Shown piece after piece: positions 1-8,464 of a stretch of DNA of 64,000 bases. This stretch comes from Mangrovimonas sp. ST2L15 (lineage in GTDB: Bacteria > Bacteroidota > Bacteroidia > Flavobacteriales > Flavobacteriaceae), in assembly GCF_001280515.1 (NCBI RefSeq), contig NZ_LBIQ01000030.1, positions 1-64,000 on the forward strand. The letters are read 5' to 3'. A program made the position numbers and the translations under genes. The notes under the pieces were generated by a model, which was not told the origin of the DNA, ran no database searches, and saw only the letters and a program-made list of their open reading frames with translations. Every line of letters starts with the position of its first letter. Position 1 is the first letter of the stretch.

Positions 1-2533
1 AGGTCACTTCAGAGGAAGCGCTACATTCGTTGTCAAGGGCGTATATGATGGTGATCTCCTCGGATGGGGAGGCTCCGGTCACTACTCCCGTGGTTGGGTC
101 AATCACCGCAACCGGTGGCTGGGGATCTGCAAAACTGAAGGTCCCGCCGGGTTCGCCCGTAAGGGTCACCACCCCTCCGTCACAGGTAGGGTCTACCGTA
201 AAACTCGTATCGGCAAATGGCTCGATGATCAAATTGAATACTGGGTCGGGGCTTACCGTAACACAAGTGGTATTCGGATTATCAAGTTCTACCCTTACCC
301 AGATAGGCTGCGGAGAGGATGTCACCGTGTATGGGCTATCCAAAGAGCCTGTTCCTGAATCGGCAGCAGCAAAACTGTCATAATAGGTCACTATAAAATC
401 AGCCTCTGGCTGTGTCCCCAAGATACCCAAGGTCTGGGTCTCAAGATCGAAATCCGCAATGCCATCATTTGAAGGATCATCACATTGGATCATATCTTCA
501 ACTGGGTTGATAATTGGTTCTTGAATCACATTTAATGTGAAACTTGCTATTTCAAAACAATCTGCAAGTGGATAATCCACTCTCACCCATATCACTTCTC
601 CATCTGTACCGGAATAGGCATCAGCAGGATCGATAATTCCAGCGTCTGCATTGGCATCTGCTTCAGAGTTATGGTAAGAAACTTCTAATTCATCTGCGTC
701 TTCCATACCCAATAAAACCACTTCATTGTTTTGAGTCAAATCAAAAATATAAGGCGGATTAGCTTGTCCACATATGAACAAATTGTCTACTTGATCTATT
801 GGTGTTGGAGTTGGATAAAACTCAATAAAAATCTCATCTGAAGTTTGACAGTTTTCAGTTAAGTATAAGTCATAAGAATATGTCCCTTCTTGATTAATCG
901 TAATAACTGAATTGGTTTCTCCCTCAATGACTTCACCATCAAAATACCAAACATGGCTACCGTCTCCCGCAGGGATTCCAGTATCTAAAGTTACATCAAC
1001 ACCTTCACAAACAGTATTATCAGTCACGATTAATAGATCTTCTCCAAGATCTCCTCCTAAATCAAAACTTCCACCCTCTAAAAATACTGCTGAATTTAGA
1101 ATACTGTCATTCCTGTCTGCAACAACTAATTTTATTTTGTATACATTATAAGGTTCTACTTCTGAAAAGGCCACCATTGGAACAGTTTGTCCCCTGTAGT
1201 TAATGGCTGCTGTTGTAGGATCTAAACCATTAGGTGTTCCATAAAATTTATCAAAATATGCTGGATTAACTGATGCACAACCTCCATTATAGGTATCATC
1301 CCTTACTGTAATAACAGAAACCGGATCCGTAGTACCAGGCACGATAGCTAAATTAGTTGTCACGCCTGTTGACATATCTGTCAAGAAAAAAGCAAATGCA
1401 TCAGAAAAACTACACTGATAGGTTCCATATTCTTCCGAAGCAAATAAAAAGTTAAAACTAATTTGATTGGCTACTGGAATAAAATCAAATTCTAGATATG
1501 TAGCATCATTGTAGCTATTCAATCCCGGGTCAATCCCTAAATCCTGCATATAGTCAAATAATTGAGCATCACCAGCCCATCCTCCAGTACTATTGTTTCC
1601 TTGCGAAGGTCCTTCAGCATCTTGAGCATTTCCTGATGACAAAAGAACTCCGTCCTGAAATGGAAAACTAGAGGCACTTTTATTGAAATACGCTATCCCG
1701 TTTGGTCCTTGAAAGGTTAAGTTTTCAATCGAGGCACAACCTCCACTTATCAATACATCCTGAACCAGTTCTTCCTCAGTATAACTAGTGGTATCCACTA
1801 CCAAGTAAGGAGCTAGAGCATGTACCTCTATGGTTGTTGAATTTGAACATCCTGTTGGGTTTGTATCCTCTACTGTAAGTGTAACAGTATAGACGCCTGC
1901 ATTATTAAACACTTGCGACACATTAGTACCAGAGCCACTAGCAAAGTTTCCAAAATTCCAAAAATAAGTTGCTCCAGTTCCATCTTCTGAAAAATTAGCG
2001 GTTCCAACAAAATCAACAGTACCTCCTGCAGGAATTTCAACGATACCATCCGCATTAACAGCTGGATTTGTGCTTTCTATAATAGCCTCGATATCTTGAC
2101 ATGCTGTACCACATATAATATCTGCTGCCCATCCAGGACCATTTGAAGTGTCTGTTCCACTACTTACAAATTCAAAAGTTAAACACCCTGAAGTATTACT
2201 ATCTGAAGCTGTTACGGTTCCCGGACTGTTGAATCCTCCTCCAGCATACTGCCCGATTAAAGGTGCGGTGGTATCATCACCATCATATATATATAGGTAA
2301 TCTGTATTTAATTGTGTGGAAAAAGAGGTGAAATCTGCTTGGATAAAATCGCCTCCATCTGGACAAATGGTTAAGACATAATTTTCATTATTTGTATAGG
2401 TTCCATCAGGTCCTCCAGAATCATAGAAGGTACCTGAACATTGGTTCACAGTTCCATTCTGCATCAAAATGTCTTGAGAATATCCTGAAAACGAAAGCAA
2501 TACAGTTGTGAATAACAATATAATTTTTCTCAT
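1..2533 (-). CDS. Secreted CUB/PKD/choice-of-anchor L adhesin-like protein, 3' part outside window
   Basis: Read by translating the reverse strand from the ATG at 2533; the frame stays open for 844 codons to the left edge, so the C-terminus is missing. Residues 1-20 (MRKIILLFTTVLLSFSGYSQ) look like a signal peptide. Residues about 32-141 resemble a CUB domain (paired Cys, YLYIYDGDD). About 150-240 is a PKD-like fold (FWNFG, YTVTLTV). From about 256 comes a choice-of-anchor L domain (SGGCASIENLTF, FLFASEEYG, DAFAFFLTD), followed by Ig/PKD-like repeats. This architecture is typical of large type IX secretion cargo in flavobacteria, usually ending in a gliding-motility-type C-terminal sorting domain, which cannot be checked here. 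Adhesion is inferred from family, not shown. Divergent from the nifU-like gene. Confidence 0.8.
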   Translation of the reverse strand, partial: MRKIILLFTTVLLSFSGYSQDILMQNGTVNQCSGTFYDSGGPDGTYTNNENYVLTICPDGGDFIQADFTSFSTQLNTDYLYIYDGDDTTAPLIGQYAGGGFNSPGTVTASDSNTSGCLTFEFVSSGTDTSNGPGWAADIICGTACQDIEAIIESTNPAVNADGIVEIPAGGTVDFVGTANFSEDGTGATYFWNFGNFASGSGTNVSQVFNNAGVYTVTLTVEDTNPTGCSNSTTIEVHALAPYLVVDTTSYTEEELVQDVLISGGCASIENLTFQGPNGIAYFNKSASSFPFQDGVLLSSGNAQDAEGPSQGNNSTGGWAGDAQLFDYMQDLGIDPGLNSYNDATYLEFDFIPVANQISFNFLFASEEYGTYQCSFSDAFAFFLTDMSTGVTTNLAIVPGTTDPVSVITVRDDTYNGGCASVNPAYFDKFYGTPNGLDPTTAAINYRGQTVPMVAFSEVEPYNVYKIKLVVADRNDSILNSAVFLEGGSFDLGGDLGEDLLIVTDNTVCEGVDVTLDTGIPAGDGSHVWYFDGEVIEGETNSVITINQEGTYSYDLYLTENCQTSDEIFIEFYPTPTPIDQVDNLFICGQANPPYIFDLTQNNEVVLLGMEDADELEVSYHNSEADANADAGIIDPADAYSGTDGEVIWVRVDYPLADCFEIASFTLNVIQEPIINPVEDMIQCDDPSNDGIADFDLETQTLGILGTQPEADFIVTYYDSFAAADSGTGSLDSPYTVTSSPQPIWVRVELDNPNTTCVTVSPDPVFNLIIEPFADTSFTVDPTCDGGVVTLTGEPGGTFSFADPQPPVAVIDPTTGVVTGASPSEEITIIYALDNECSASSEVT

Positions 2534-2751
2534 ACCAATTTTTTAGTAGAGGCCATAACTATCCTGTTGGGAAAAAACAATCAAAAGAACCTCAGAAATT
2601 AAAGCGCGAAATTTAATGAAATTTATGTGAAACGTTAATATTTTTTAACAAAAACCTTAATTAATCGTTAAAATGTAAGGACACTACTTCATCTAACACA
2701 TAACACTATCAATTCCTTAACAAAAAAGCATTCTCAGCTTTTAACTTTTAG

Positions 2752-2759
2752 TAAATTTG
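2752..2759 (+). promoter_or_regulatory. Promoter -7 box of the NifU-like gene
   Basis: TAAATTTG matches the Bacteroidota -7 consensus TAnnTTTG exactly and lies 20 nt before the ATG at 2780, giving a leader of about 15 nt. A clear -33 TTTG is not seen. Confidence 0.6.
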
Positions 2760-2779
2760 CACCACCTAAACAAAAACAA

Positions 2780-3682
2780 ATGACAGCTTTTAAAATTGAT
2801 ATAAAACCCACCAATAACGAAAAAATCATCAAATTTGAATTAAATCAATTCATAACCAACCATGAAAGTTTTGAATTCAACAATATAGATGAAGCAAAAC
2901 CATCTCCATTAGCTCAACAACTTTTTTACCTACCATTTGTCAAGAAGGTTTATATAGGCAGTAATTTTGTAGCTATAGAACGTTTTGATATTGTTTCTTG
3001 GGATGATGTTCAGGGTGAAGTCGCTGAACAAATTGAATCCTATTTTAATCAAGGAGGGCTTGCTGTAACTGAAGACCAAACAAGAAAAAAAGTTTCAGTT
3101 ACAGTTTATGCAGAAAGTACTCCAAATCCGTCTGTAATGAAATTTGTTGCTAATAAAAAGTTAGTGACTTCTTCATATGAATTTACTTCTATTGATGAAG
3201 CTAAATTATCACCTCTAGCTTTAGAGCTTTTTCATTTCCCTTTTGTTAAAAATGTATTTTTAGATGAGAATTATGTATCCATTACCAAATACGATATGGC
3301 AGAATGGAATGACATCACCCTTGAATTAAGAGAATTTATTAAAGACTATATTGAAAAAGGGAAAGAAATTCTGTCTCCTCAAGCCGCTGAAGCTCTAAAT
3401 AAAACAACCGAAAAGTTAGATCAAACTTTTGAGGCCTTAGATGACACTTCTAAGGAGATTGTCAATATATTAGAAGAATATGTCAAGCCAGCCGTAGCGA
3501 GCGATGGTGGGAACATTGTTTTTCAATCCTATGATGCCTCCAAAAAGAGTGTTCAAGTTATTTTACAAGGAGCCTGCAGTGGATGTCCAAGCTCCACTTT
3601 CACTTTAAAAAATGGCATCGAAAACATGTTAAGGGAAATGCTACAAGGGAAAGTTGAAACAGTTGAAGCCATAAACGGCTAA
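2780..3682 (+). CDS. NifU family Fe-S scaffold protein with duplicated N-terminal domain
   Basis: A 300-residue iron-sulfur cluster scaffold/carrier. The C-terminal NifU domain (about 225-295) carries the cluster-binding CxxC as ACSGCPSS (C266, C269). Two Nfu N-terminal-type domains precede it, about residues 15-92 and 105-192. They are clearly repeats of each other: IDEAKPSPLAQQLF against IDEAKLSPLALELF, and LPFVKKVYI against FPFVKNVFL. The family motif STPNPSVMKF is kept only in the second copy. The family delivers [4Fe-4S] clusters to apoproteins in the cytoplasm. First gene of a plus-strand group with dodecin downstream. No Nif or Suf partners are in the window. Confidence 0.9.
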   Translation: MTAFKIDIKPTNNEKIIKFELNQFITNHESFEFNNIDEAKPSPLAQQLFYLPFVKKVYIGSNFVAIERFDIVSWDDVQGEVAEQIESYFNQGGLAVTEDQTRKKVSVTVYAESTPNPSVMKFVANKKLVTSSYEFTSIDEAKLSPLALELFHFPFVKNVFLDENYVSITKYDMAEWNDITLELREFIKDYIEKGKEILSPQAAEALNKTTEKLDQTFEALDDTSKEIVNILEEYVKPAVASDGGNIVFQSYDASKKSVQVILQGACSGCPSSTFTLKNGIENMLREMLQGKVETVEAING

Positions 3683-3746
3683 TATTCAGCTATTTTTAAT
3701 TATCTTTAGGTACACACATTTAATTTATTAATTTAAAAACAATATT

Positions 3747-3947
3747 ATGGGCGTACTTAAAGTAATTGAAATATTAGCTAGTTCAGAACAAAGCTGGGAA
3801 GATGCCACTAGAACAGCAGTAAAAGAGGCATCCAAATCAATTAAAAACATCAAATCAGCATATGTAAAAGAGCATTCCACGGTCATTAAAAATGGGGATA
3901 TTGCTCAATTTAGAGTAAATGTGAAAATTACCTTTGCTGTAGATTAA
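3747..3947 (+). CDS. Dodecin family flavin-binding protein
   Basis: A 66-residue protein of exactly dodecin length and pattern (VIEILASSEQSWEDATRTAV, then IKNIKSAYVKE and a C-terminal FRVNVKITFAV strand). Dodecins form hollow dodecamers that store or buffer riboflavin/FMN in the cytoplasm. It lies 64 nt downstream of the NifU-like gene and is followed by a strong terminator, so the pair may form one transcript. The flavin-stacking Trp is likely W17 in SEQSWED. Confidence 0.93.
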   Translation: MGVLKVIEILASSEQSWEDATRTAVKEASKSIKNIKSAYVKEHSTVIKNGDIAQFRVNVKITFAVD

Positions 3948-3970
3948 TTGTTGAACCATCTAAACATATA

Positions 3971-3999
3971 AGTGCTTTTAAGATTAAAAGCACTTTTTT
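3971..3999 (+). terminator. Intrinsic terminator after dodecin
   Basis: Perfect 10-bp stem AGTGCTTTTA / TAAAAGCACT with a 4-nt loop (agat), followed by a run of six T. It ends 5 nt before the probable start codon of the next gene. Confidence 0.9.
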
Positions 4000-4004
4000 A
4001 TTTC

Positions 4005-4361
4005 ATGACACTTCTATTCACTTTTCTTTGTATTCTTGTTGCCTTGGAGCACTTTTATTTTTTGATTTTAGAAATGTTTCTTTGGACCTCTAAAAAAGGT
4101 ATAAAAACTTTCGGGCTAAAATCAAAAGCATTTGCTGAAGACACCAAAGTCTTGGCCGCTAACCAAGGCCTGTACAATGGGTTCTTGGCTGCAGGTTTAT
4201 TGTATGCTCTCTATTTGAATGCCACTCCCTTTTTAATGTTTTTTCTAGGTTGCATTGTAGTTGCAGGGATTTATGGAGCATTCTCTACAAAAAAAAGGAT
4301 TTTATTTTGGTTTCAATCAGTACCTGCCATGTTAGCCTGTATCGTCTTTCTGCTTATTTAA
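4005..4361 (+). CDS. DUF1304 family membrane protein
   Basis: Small integral membrane protein of unknown function with about four hydrophobic segments. The family signature near the N-terminus is visible (LVALEHFYFLILEMFLW), as is NQGLYNGFLAAGL in the middle. A longer reading from the GTG at 3972 would put the dodecin terminator hairpin inside the coding region; the ATG at 4005 gives 118 residues, the normal family length, so I chose it. No recognisable promoter lies between the terminator and this ATG, so expression may depend on read-through. Confidence 0.85.
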   Translation: MTLLFTFLCILVALEHFYFLILEMFLWTSKKGIKTFGLKSKAFAEDTKVLAANQGLYNGFLAAGLLYALYLNATPFLMFFLGCIVVAGIYGAFSTKKRILFWFQSVPAMLACIVFLLI

Positions 4362-4466
4362 TGGTCTAACCTTTGGCTTATCACTATATTTAACCTTATC
4401 TTAAAGCATTAAATAATCTTTAAGCTATAACTTTACTTTTTAATCAATTTAATACGAAAAATACTT

Positions 4467-5285
4467 ATGGAAAAAGATCTAGAAAAATGGACGGAAAAAG
4501 GAATTGAATTTGCCACCGATTATGGGCTCAGAATTCTTGGAGCCATTGCCATTTGGATTATAGGTGCCTGGATTATCAAAAAATTAACAAGCACCACAAA
4601 AAAAATTATGGACAAAAGGGATTACGATGAAAGTCTCAAAAAATTCCTTTTAAATTTAATAGGTTGGACCCTTAAAATTTTATTGATCCTTGCAATTTTA
4701 TCAAAACTTGGTGTTGAAACCACTTCTTTTGCAGCCGTTATAGCAGCCGCAGGTCTTGCCGTGGGTATGGCACTACAAGGCTCCTTAGGAAATTTTGCAG
4801 GTGGTGTTCTTATCATGATTTTTAAACCCTTTAAAATCGGCGATTTAATTGAAGCACAAGGTGAGATAGGTGTTGTCAAGGAGATTGAAATTTTTACCAC
4901 CAAAATTACGGGATTATCCAACAAAGAAATTATTATCCCCAATGGTGCTTTATCAAATGGGAATATTACGAACTATTCTGTTTTAGGAACCAGACGTGTG
5001 GATTTGGTTTTTGGAGTAAGTTATGATGCGGACATTAAACAGACCAAAGAAGTATTAATGAATGTACTTACATCACACCCTATGGTCTTACAAGAACCAG
5101 CTCCTACAGTAAATGTTTTGGAACTTGCTGATAGTTCGGTCAACTTTGCTACCAGACCTTGGTGTAATACGGCCGATTATTGGACCGTTTACTTTGATGT
5201 TATGGAACAAGCGAAAATAGCACTTGACCAAGCAGGTATCGAAATACCTTACCCACATCAAGTAGAAATTCATAAAGAAAGTTAG
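4467..5285 (+). CDS. Mechanosensitive ion channel, MscS family
   Basis: A 272-residue small-conductance mechanosensitive channel subunit. Three hydrophobic segments occupy roughly residues 20-110. The pore-lining TM3 is recognisable by its Gly/Ala pattern (AAAGLAVGMALQGSLGNFAG), followed by the beta domain (FKIGDLIEAQGEIGVVKEI) and NKEIIIPNG. Homologues are inner-membrane homoheptamers that vent solutes on hypo-osmotic shock. No other domain is fused. Its TAG stop at 5283-5285 overlaps the stop codon of the convergent tsaB. Confidence 0.95.
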   Translation: MEKDLEKWTEKGIEFATDYGLRILGAIAIWIIGAWIIKKLTSTTKKIMDKRDYDESLKKFLLNLIGWTLKILLILAILSKLGVETTSFAAVIAAAGLAVGMALQGSLGNFAGGVLIMIFKPFKIGDLIEAQGEIGVVKEIEIFTTKITGLSNKEIIIPNGALSNGNITNYSVLGTRRVDLVFGVSYDADIKQTKEVLMNVLTSHPMVLQEPAPTVNVLELADSSVNFATRPWCNTADYWTVYFDVMEQAKIALDQAGIEIPYPHQVEIHKES

Positions 5286-5953
5286 GATTTCGGCTTTAGG
5301 GCAATAAAATCCTTTAGATAATATGGTTCAAAATAGGCAACATCTTCAGTGTTGCCTATTTTATACTCATAATATGACAGAGCAGCCATTTCTCTAGCAG
5401 AAGGCATTTTACCTTCAATAAAATGGGCATTAGTATGTTTGATAACTGTTTTCATTTTTTGAACTCCATTTCCAATAAAATAAACAGGACCTTGAGTCAA
5501 ATAATTAGAGAAACTGTTTTCGTCTAAAACTTCGGCTTGAATCTCTCTTACTTCATTTAAATCTGAATCCAAAACGGTTGAATACACCTCCATTCGTCTA
5601 GCATCCAACATAGGAACAATCAATCCCTGAGAATTTTCAACCTGAACAGCCAAGACTTTTAAAGTAGAAACGGCAATCAAAGGGATATTCAATGCATAGC
5701 AAATTCCTTTGGCAGTTGAGACTCCTATTCTCAATCCTGTATAAGAACCTGGCCCCTTGCTAACAGCCACTGCAGCTAATTCTGATTTAGACACCCCTGT
5801 TTTTTCAAATAATTCCTGAATAAACACATGTAACCTTTCAGCATGGGAATAATTCTCGCTATTATCCTCTAATATTAAAATGCTTTTGCCGTCTTTAGCC
5901 AAGGAAACCGAACAATTGGTTGTTGATGTCTCTATGTTTAAAATGTAAGTCAC
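5282..5953 (-). CDS. tsaB: tRNA t6A37 complex subunit TsaB
   Basis: A 223-residue actin/HSP70-like protein (N-terminal ILNIETSTTNCSVSL, then VSKGPGSYTGLRIGVSTAKG). TsaB is the dimerisation partner of TsaD in the N6-threonylcarbamoyladenosine-37 tRNA modification enzyme, and lacks catalytic activity itself. TsaC, D and E are not in this window. The start is GTG, two nucleotides after the TolC stop codon, so it is probably translated as the last gene of the efflux operon. The length is normal for flavobacteria. Confidence 0.95.
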   Translation of the reverse strand: MTYILNIETSTTNCSVSLAKDGKSILILEDNSENYSHAERLHVFIQELFEKTGVSKSELAAVAVSKGPGSYTGLRIGVSTAKGICYALNIPLIAVSTLKVLAVQVENSQGLIVPMLDARRMEVYSTVLDSDLNEVREIQAEVLDENSFSNYLTQGPVYFIGNGVQKMKTVIKHTNAHFIEGKMPSAREMAALSYYEYKIGNTEDVAYFEPYYLKDFIALKPKS

Positions 5954-5955
5954 TA

Positions 5956-7326
5956 TTAGTCAATTATTGGTTTTCCTAAATAGAAGTCCAAAACTTTGGT
6001 TTTAAAAATAAAATTATACTTCGCATTGACAATACTGGCCTGAGCATTGACGTAGCGATTTCTAACTTGTTCAAAATCATAAGAAGTCATGACCCCCAAG
6101 TTATAACTTTCTTGAGCATTTTTATATGCCTCTTCTTGAGCCGACAAGGAGACCTGTGAAGCTTCAAACTGTTTGAAAGCAGCTCTCGCATCAGCATAGG
6201 CCTGTTCAATATTTGAACGTAAATCTTGTTTCTCTTGCTCCAGAGCTAATTCTATTTTTTGCTTATTTATTTGTGCTTTATGCACGTTGACATTGGTTTG
6301 AAAGCGATTAAAAATAGGCACATTCAAATTAAAGCCAACATTATACCCTAAATTATCACTTATTTGGGTTCCAAATCCATTTTCCACATAAGTGATTTGA
6401 TTATTTTCAAGATCTAATACAGCCCTTAAATCTTCCTGCCCTTGCAAATGTTGATAAGATGTGTTCATGTTAGCTCCAAGGGTCAAAGTTGGATAATAAG
6501 CACCTTTCGCGATTTTAATATTGTAATCTGAATTATCAATATTTAGTTGTGCATTTTTTATTTCAGGTCTATTTTCAACGGCATAATTGTATATTGCGGT
6601 TGGATCTGTATATTCCATCATAATTCCTGATGCATCAACGTCTTCGGTAACCACATCAAACCCATTGGGAGGTAATTGCAAAAGTTGAGCCAAGGATAGA
6701 ATGGCCAAGTCTACACTGTTCTGAGTATTGATAAGTGCCTCTTGATCACTGGCTAGTTGTGATTTAGCATCCAATAAATCCGCTCTTGGCTTTGAACCCT
6801 CATCAACCAAAACTTGCATCTGATCCACTTGTTGTTGAGATACACCAATTTGTTCTTCAGCAATTTTTAAATTCTCTCTATTCAACAAAATGTTTAAATA
6901 GGCATTAACAACATTTAAAGAAATATTATCCTTTAAAATTGCCAACTGCAATTCACTTGATTCTATTCCCAATTGAGCTTGCTTATAGATATTAGTATTT
7001 TGAAAACCATTGAATAAAACTATTCCCGTATTTAAACTGAAGCTATTTCCACGGGAATCCCTTGAAATACGGCTACCATCTTGTCCGATATAAGAACCAA
7101 AACTATAACTGTGTGATGCAGCACCTGAAAGGTTTGGCAAAAAGTTACCTTTAGCACTTACCAAATCTTCTTCAGCCAATTGCGTGTCAAGTTCGGTTTG
7201 TCTGACTGTTATATTGTTCTCTAGCGCATAATTAACACACTCTTGTAATGTCCATACCTTTTCCTGGGCTTGAGAAAAACTAAACCCAAAAAGTAGGAGA
7301 CCAAATGCAATAGCTTTCATTCTCAT
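5956..7326 (-). CDS. TolC-family outer membrane efflux protein
   Basis: Outer-membrane channel of a tripartite exporter. The chosen ATG (7326) lies one base after the stop of the adaptor gene and opens a signal peptide (MRMKAIAFGLLLFGFSFSQA); a start further upstream would run into the adaptor gene. Two OEP repeats with long heptad-like helices follow (WTLQECVNYALENN near the N-terminus; NAQESYNLGVMTSYDFEQVR near the C-terminus). About 456 residues, normal for the family. It works with the adaptor, permeases and ATPase encoded just upstream. Confidence 0.93.
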   Translation of the reverse strand: MRMKAIAFGLLLFGFSFSQAQEKVWTLQECVNYALENNITVRQTELDTQLAEEDLVSAKGNFLPNLSGAASHSYSFGSYIGQDGSRISRDSRGNSFSLNTGIVLFNGFQNTNIYKQAQLGIESSELQLAILKDNISLNVVNAYLNILLNRENLKIAEEQIGVSQQQVDQMQVLVDEGSKPRADLLDAKSQLASDQEALINTQNSVDLAILSLAQLLQLPPNGFDVVTEDVDASGIMMEYTDPTAIYNYAVENRPEIKNAQLNIDNSDYNIKIAKGAYYPTLTLGANMNTSYQHLQGQEDLRAVLDLENNQITYVENGFGTQISDNLGYNVGFNLNVPIFNRFQTNVNVHKAQINKQKIELALEQEKQDLRSNIEQAYADARAAFKQFEASQVSLSAQEEAYKNAQESYNLGVMTSYDFEQVRNRYVNAQASIVNAKYNFIFKTKVLDFYLGKPIID

Positions 7327-7327
7327 A

Positions 7328-8449
7328 TTAACGGTTTCTTCCATTTTCATTATTCTCATCAGAAGCTTTATTCCAAACTTTAATTTCGTCTTCTTCTTTA
7401 ACACCTTCTAAAATTTCGATATTAATTCCATCAGAAATCCCCAATTCTACATATTTTTCCTCAAAGGTATTATCTGCCTTTTTGATTTCAACAAAAGGCT
7501 TTTCTGTAATTCTATTGAACTGCAACAATGATTCCTTGATAACCAAAACACTATCCTTGCTTTCCATTTCAATTTCGGCATTAGCACTGTATCCAGCTCG
7601 AATCTTGGTGCTTCGCTCTACTTCAACATCTGCTTTGATGGTAAATTGAACCGCTCCATTTTCTTCCACGCCTTTTGGAGCAACAAAAGTAAGTTTTGCG
7701 GGAAACTCTTTTTCATTCAAAGCCCCTAAAACAACTTTAATACCTTTACCTTCTTCTAGTTTACCAACTTCGGCCTCATCCACTTTACCTTCAAAAATCA
7801 TCTTATTCATATCGGCTACAGTGGCAATCGTAGTCCCATCATTGAAATTATTACTTTCTATCACTTGATCACCTTCTCTCACAGGGATTTCTAGAATCGT
7901 TCCAGCTATTTGAGCGATGATATTGGTATTTGCTGAACTACCTCCAGACAGCGATCCCTTTTTGATAATCTGATAATCATTTTTGGCTTGATTCAAACTT
8001 TCTAAAGCTTGATTTAAGGATAACTCACTGTTTTCAAAATCTTGTTTTGAAATCACTCCTTTTTCGAATAAGGACTTGTTTCTATCAAATAAGGTTTTAG
8101 AGTTGTTATATGATAACTGAGCCGTATTAATCCTACTACTAGCAGACACCAAACTTTGCTCATTAGGAACGACTCTAATTTTTGCGATAAGATCTCCTTT
8201 TTCAACTATATCGCCTTCCTCTACCATAATTTCGTCAACAATCCCAGAGATTTGTGGCTTTAACTCGATTTCCTCTTCAGGATTCAGTTTCCCAGTAGCC
8301 ACCACTTTGGTATTTATTGATGAATAAAATGGCTTTTCTGTTTTGAACTCTTCGACTGAAGCTGAATTTGAATCTTTAAAATACTTTATTACCCAAATCA
8401 ATAAGATGAGTAGTACGATTCCAACAATAATTTTAACTGTTTTATTCAT
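7328..8449 (-). CDS. Periplasmic adaptor (HlyD/MacA family) of ABC efflux system
   Basis: 373 residues. One N-terminal membrane anchor (IIVGIVLLILLIWVI) is followed by a biotinyl-lipoyl-like half motif (QISGIVDEIMVEEGDIVEKG), a coiled-coil hairpin (about 115-165), the second lipoyl half (AGTILEIPVREGDQVI) and beta-barrel domains. Such adaptors bridge an inner-membrane MacB-type transporter to TolC. Fourth gene of the operon, between permease and tolC. The substrate cannot be predicted. Confidence 0.93.
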   Translation of the reverse strand: MNKTVKIIVGIVLLILLIWVIKYFKDSNSASVEEFKTEKPFYSSINTKVVATGKLNPEEEIELKPQISGIVDEIMVEEGDIVEKGDLIAKIRVVPNEQSLVSASSRINTAQLSYNNSKTLFDRNKSLFEKGVISKQDFENSELSLNQALESLNQAKNDYQIIKKGSLSGGSSANTNIIAQIAGTILEIPVREGDQVIESNNFNDGTTIATVADMNKMIFEGKVDEAEVGKLEEGKGIKVVLGALNEKEFPAKLTFVAPKGVEENGAVQFTIKADVEVERSTKIRAGYSANAEIEMESKDSVLVIKESLLQFNRITEKPFVEIKKADNTFEEKYVELGISDGINIEILEGVKEEDEIKVWNKASDENNENGRNR

Positions 8450-8464
8450 TATTTTGATTGTTAT

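Noticed and set aside
912-1151. Plus-strand reading frames over the adhesin gene (also 30-383)
   Set aside because: Antisense to a long continuous coding frame with signal peptide and recognisable domains; composition is low-complexity Ser/Pro.
3972-4004. GTG start that extends the DUF1304 protein by 11 residues
   Set aside because: The extension is the stem and T-tail of the dodecin terminator read as codons, and the family length fits the ATG at 4005.
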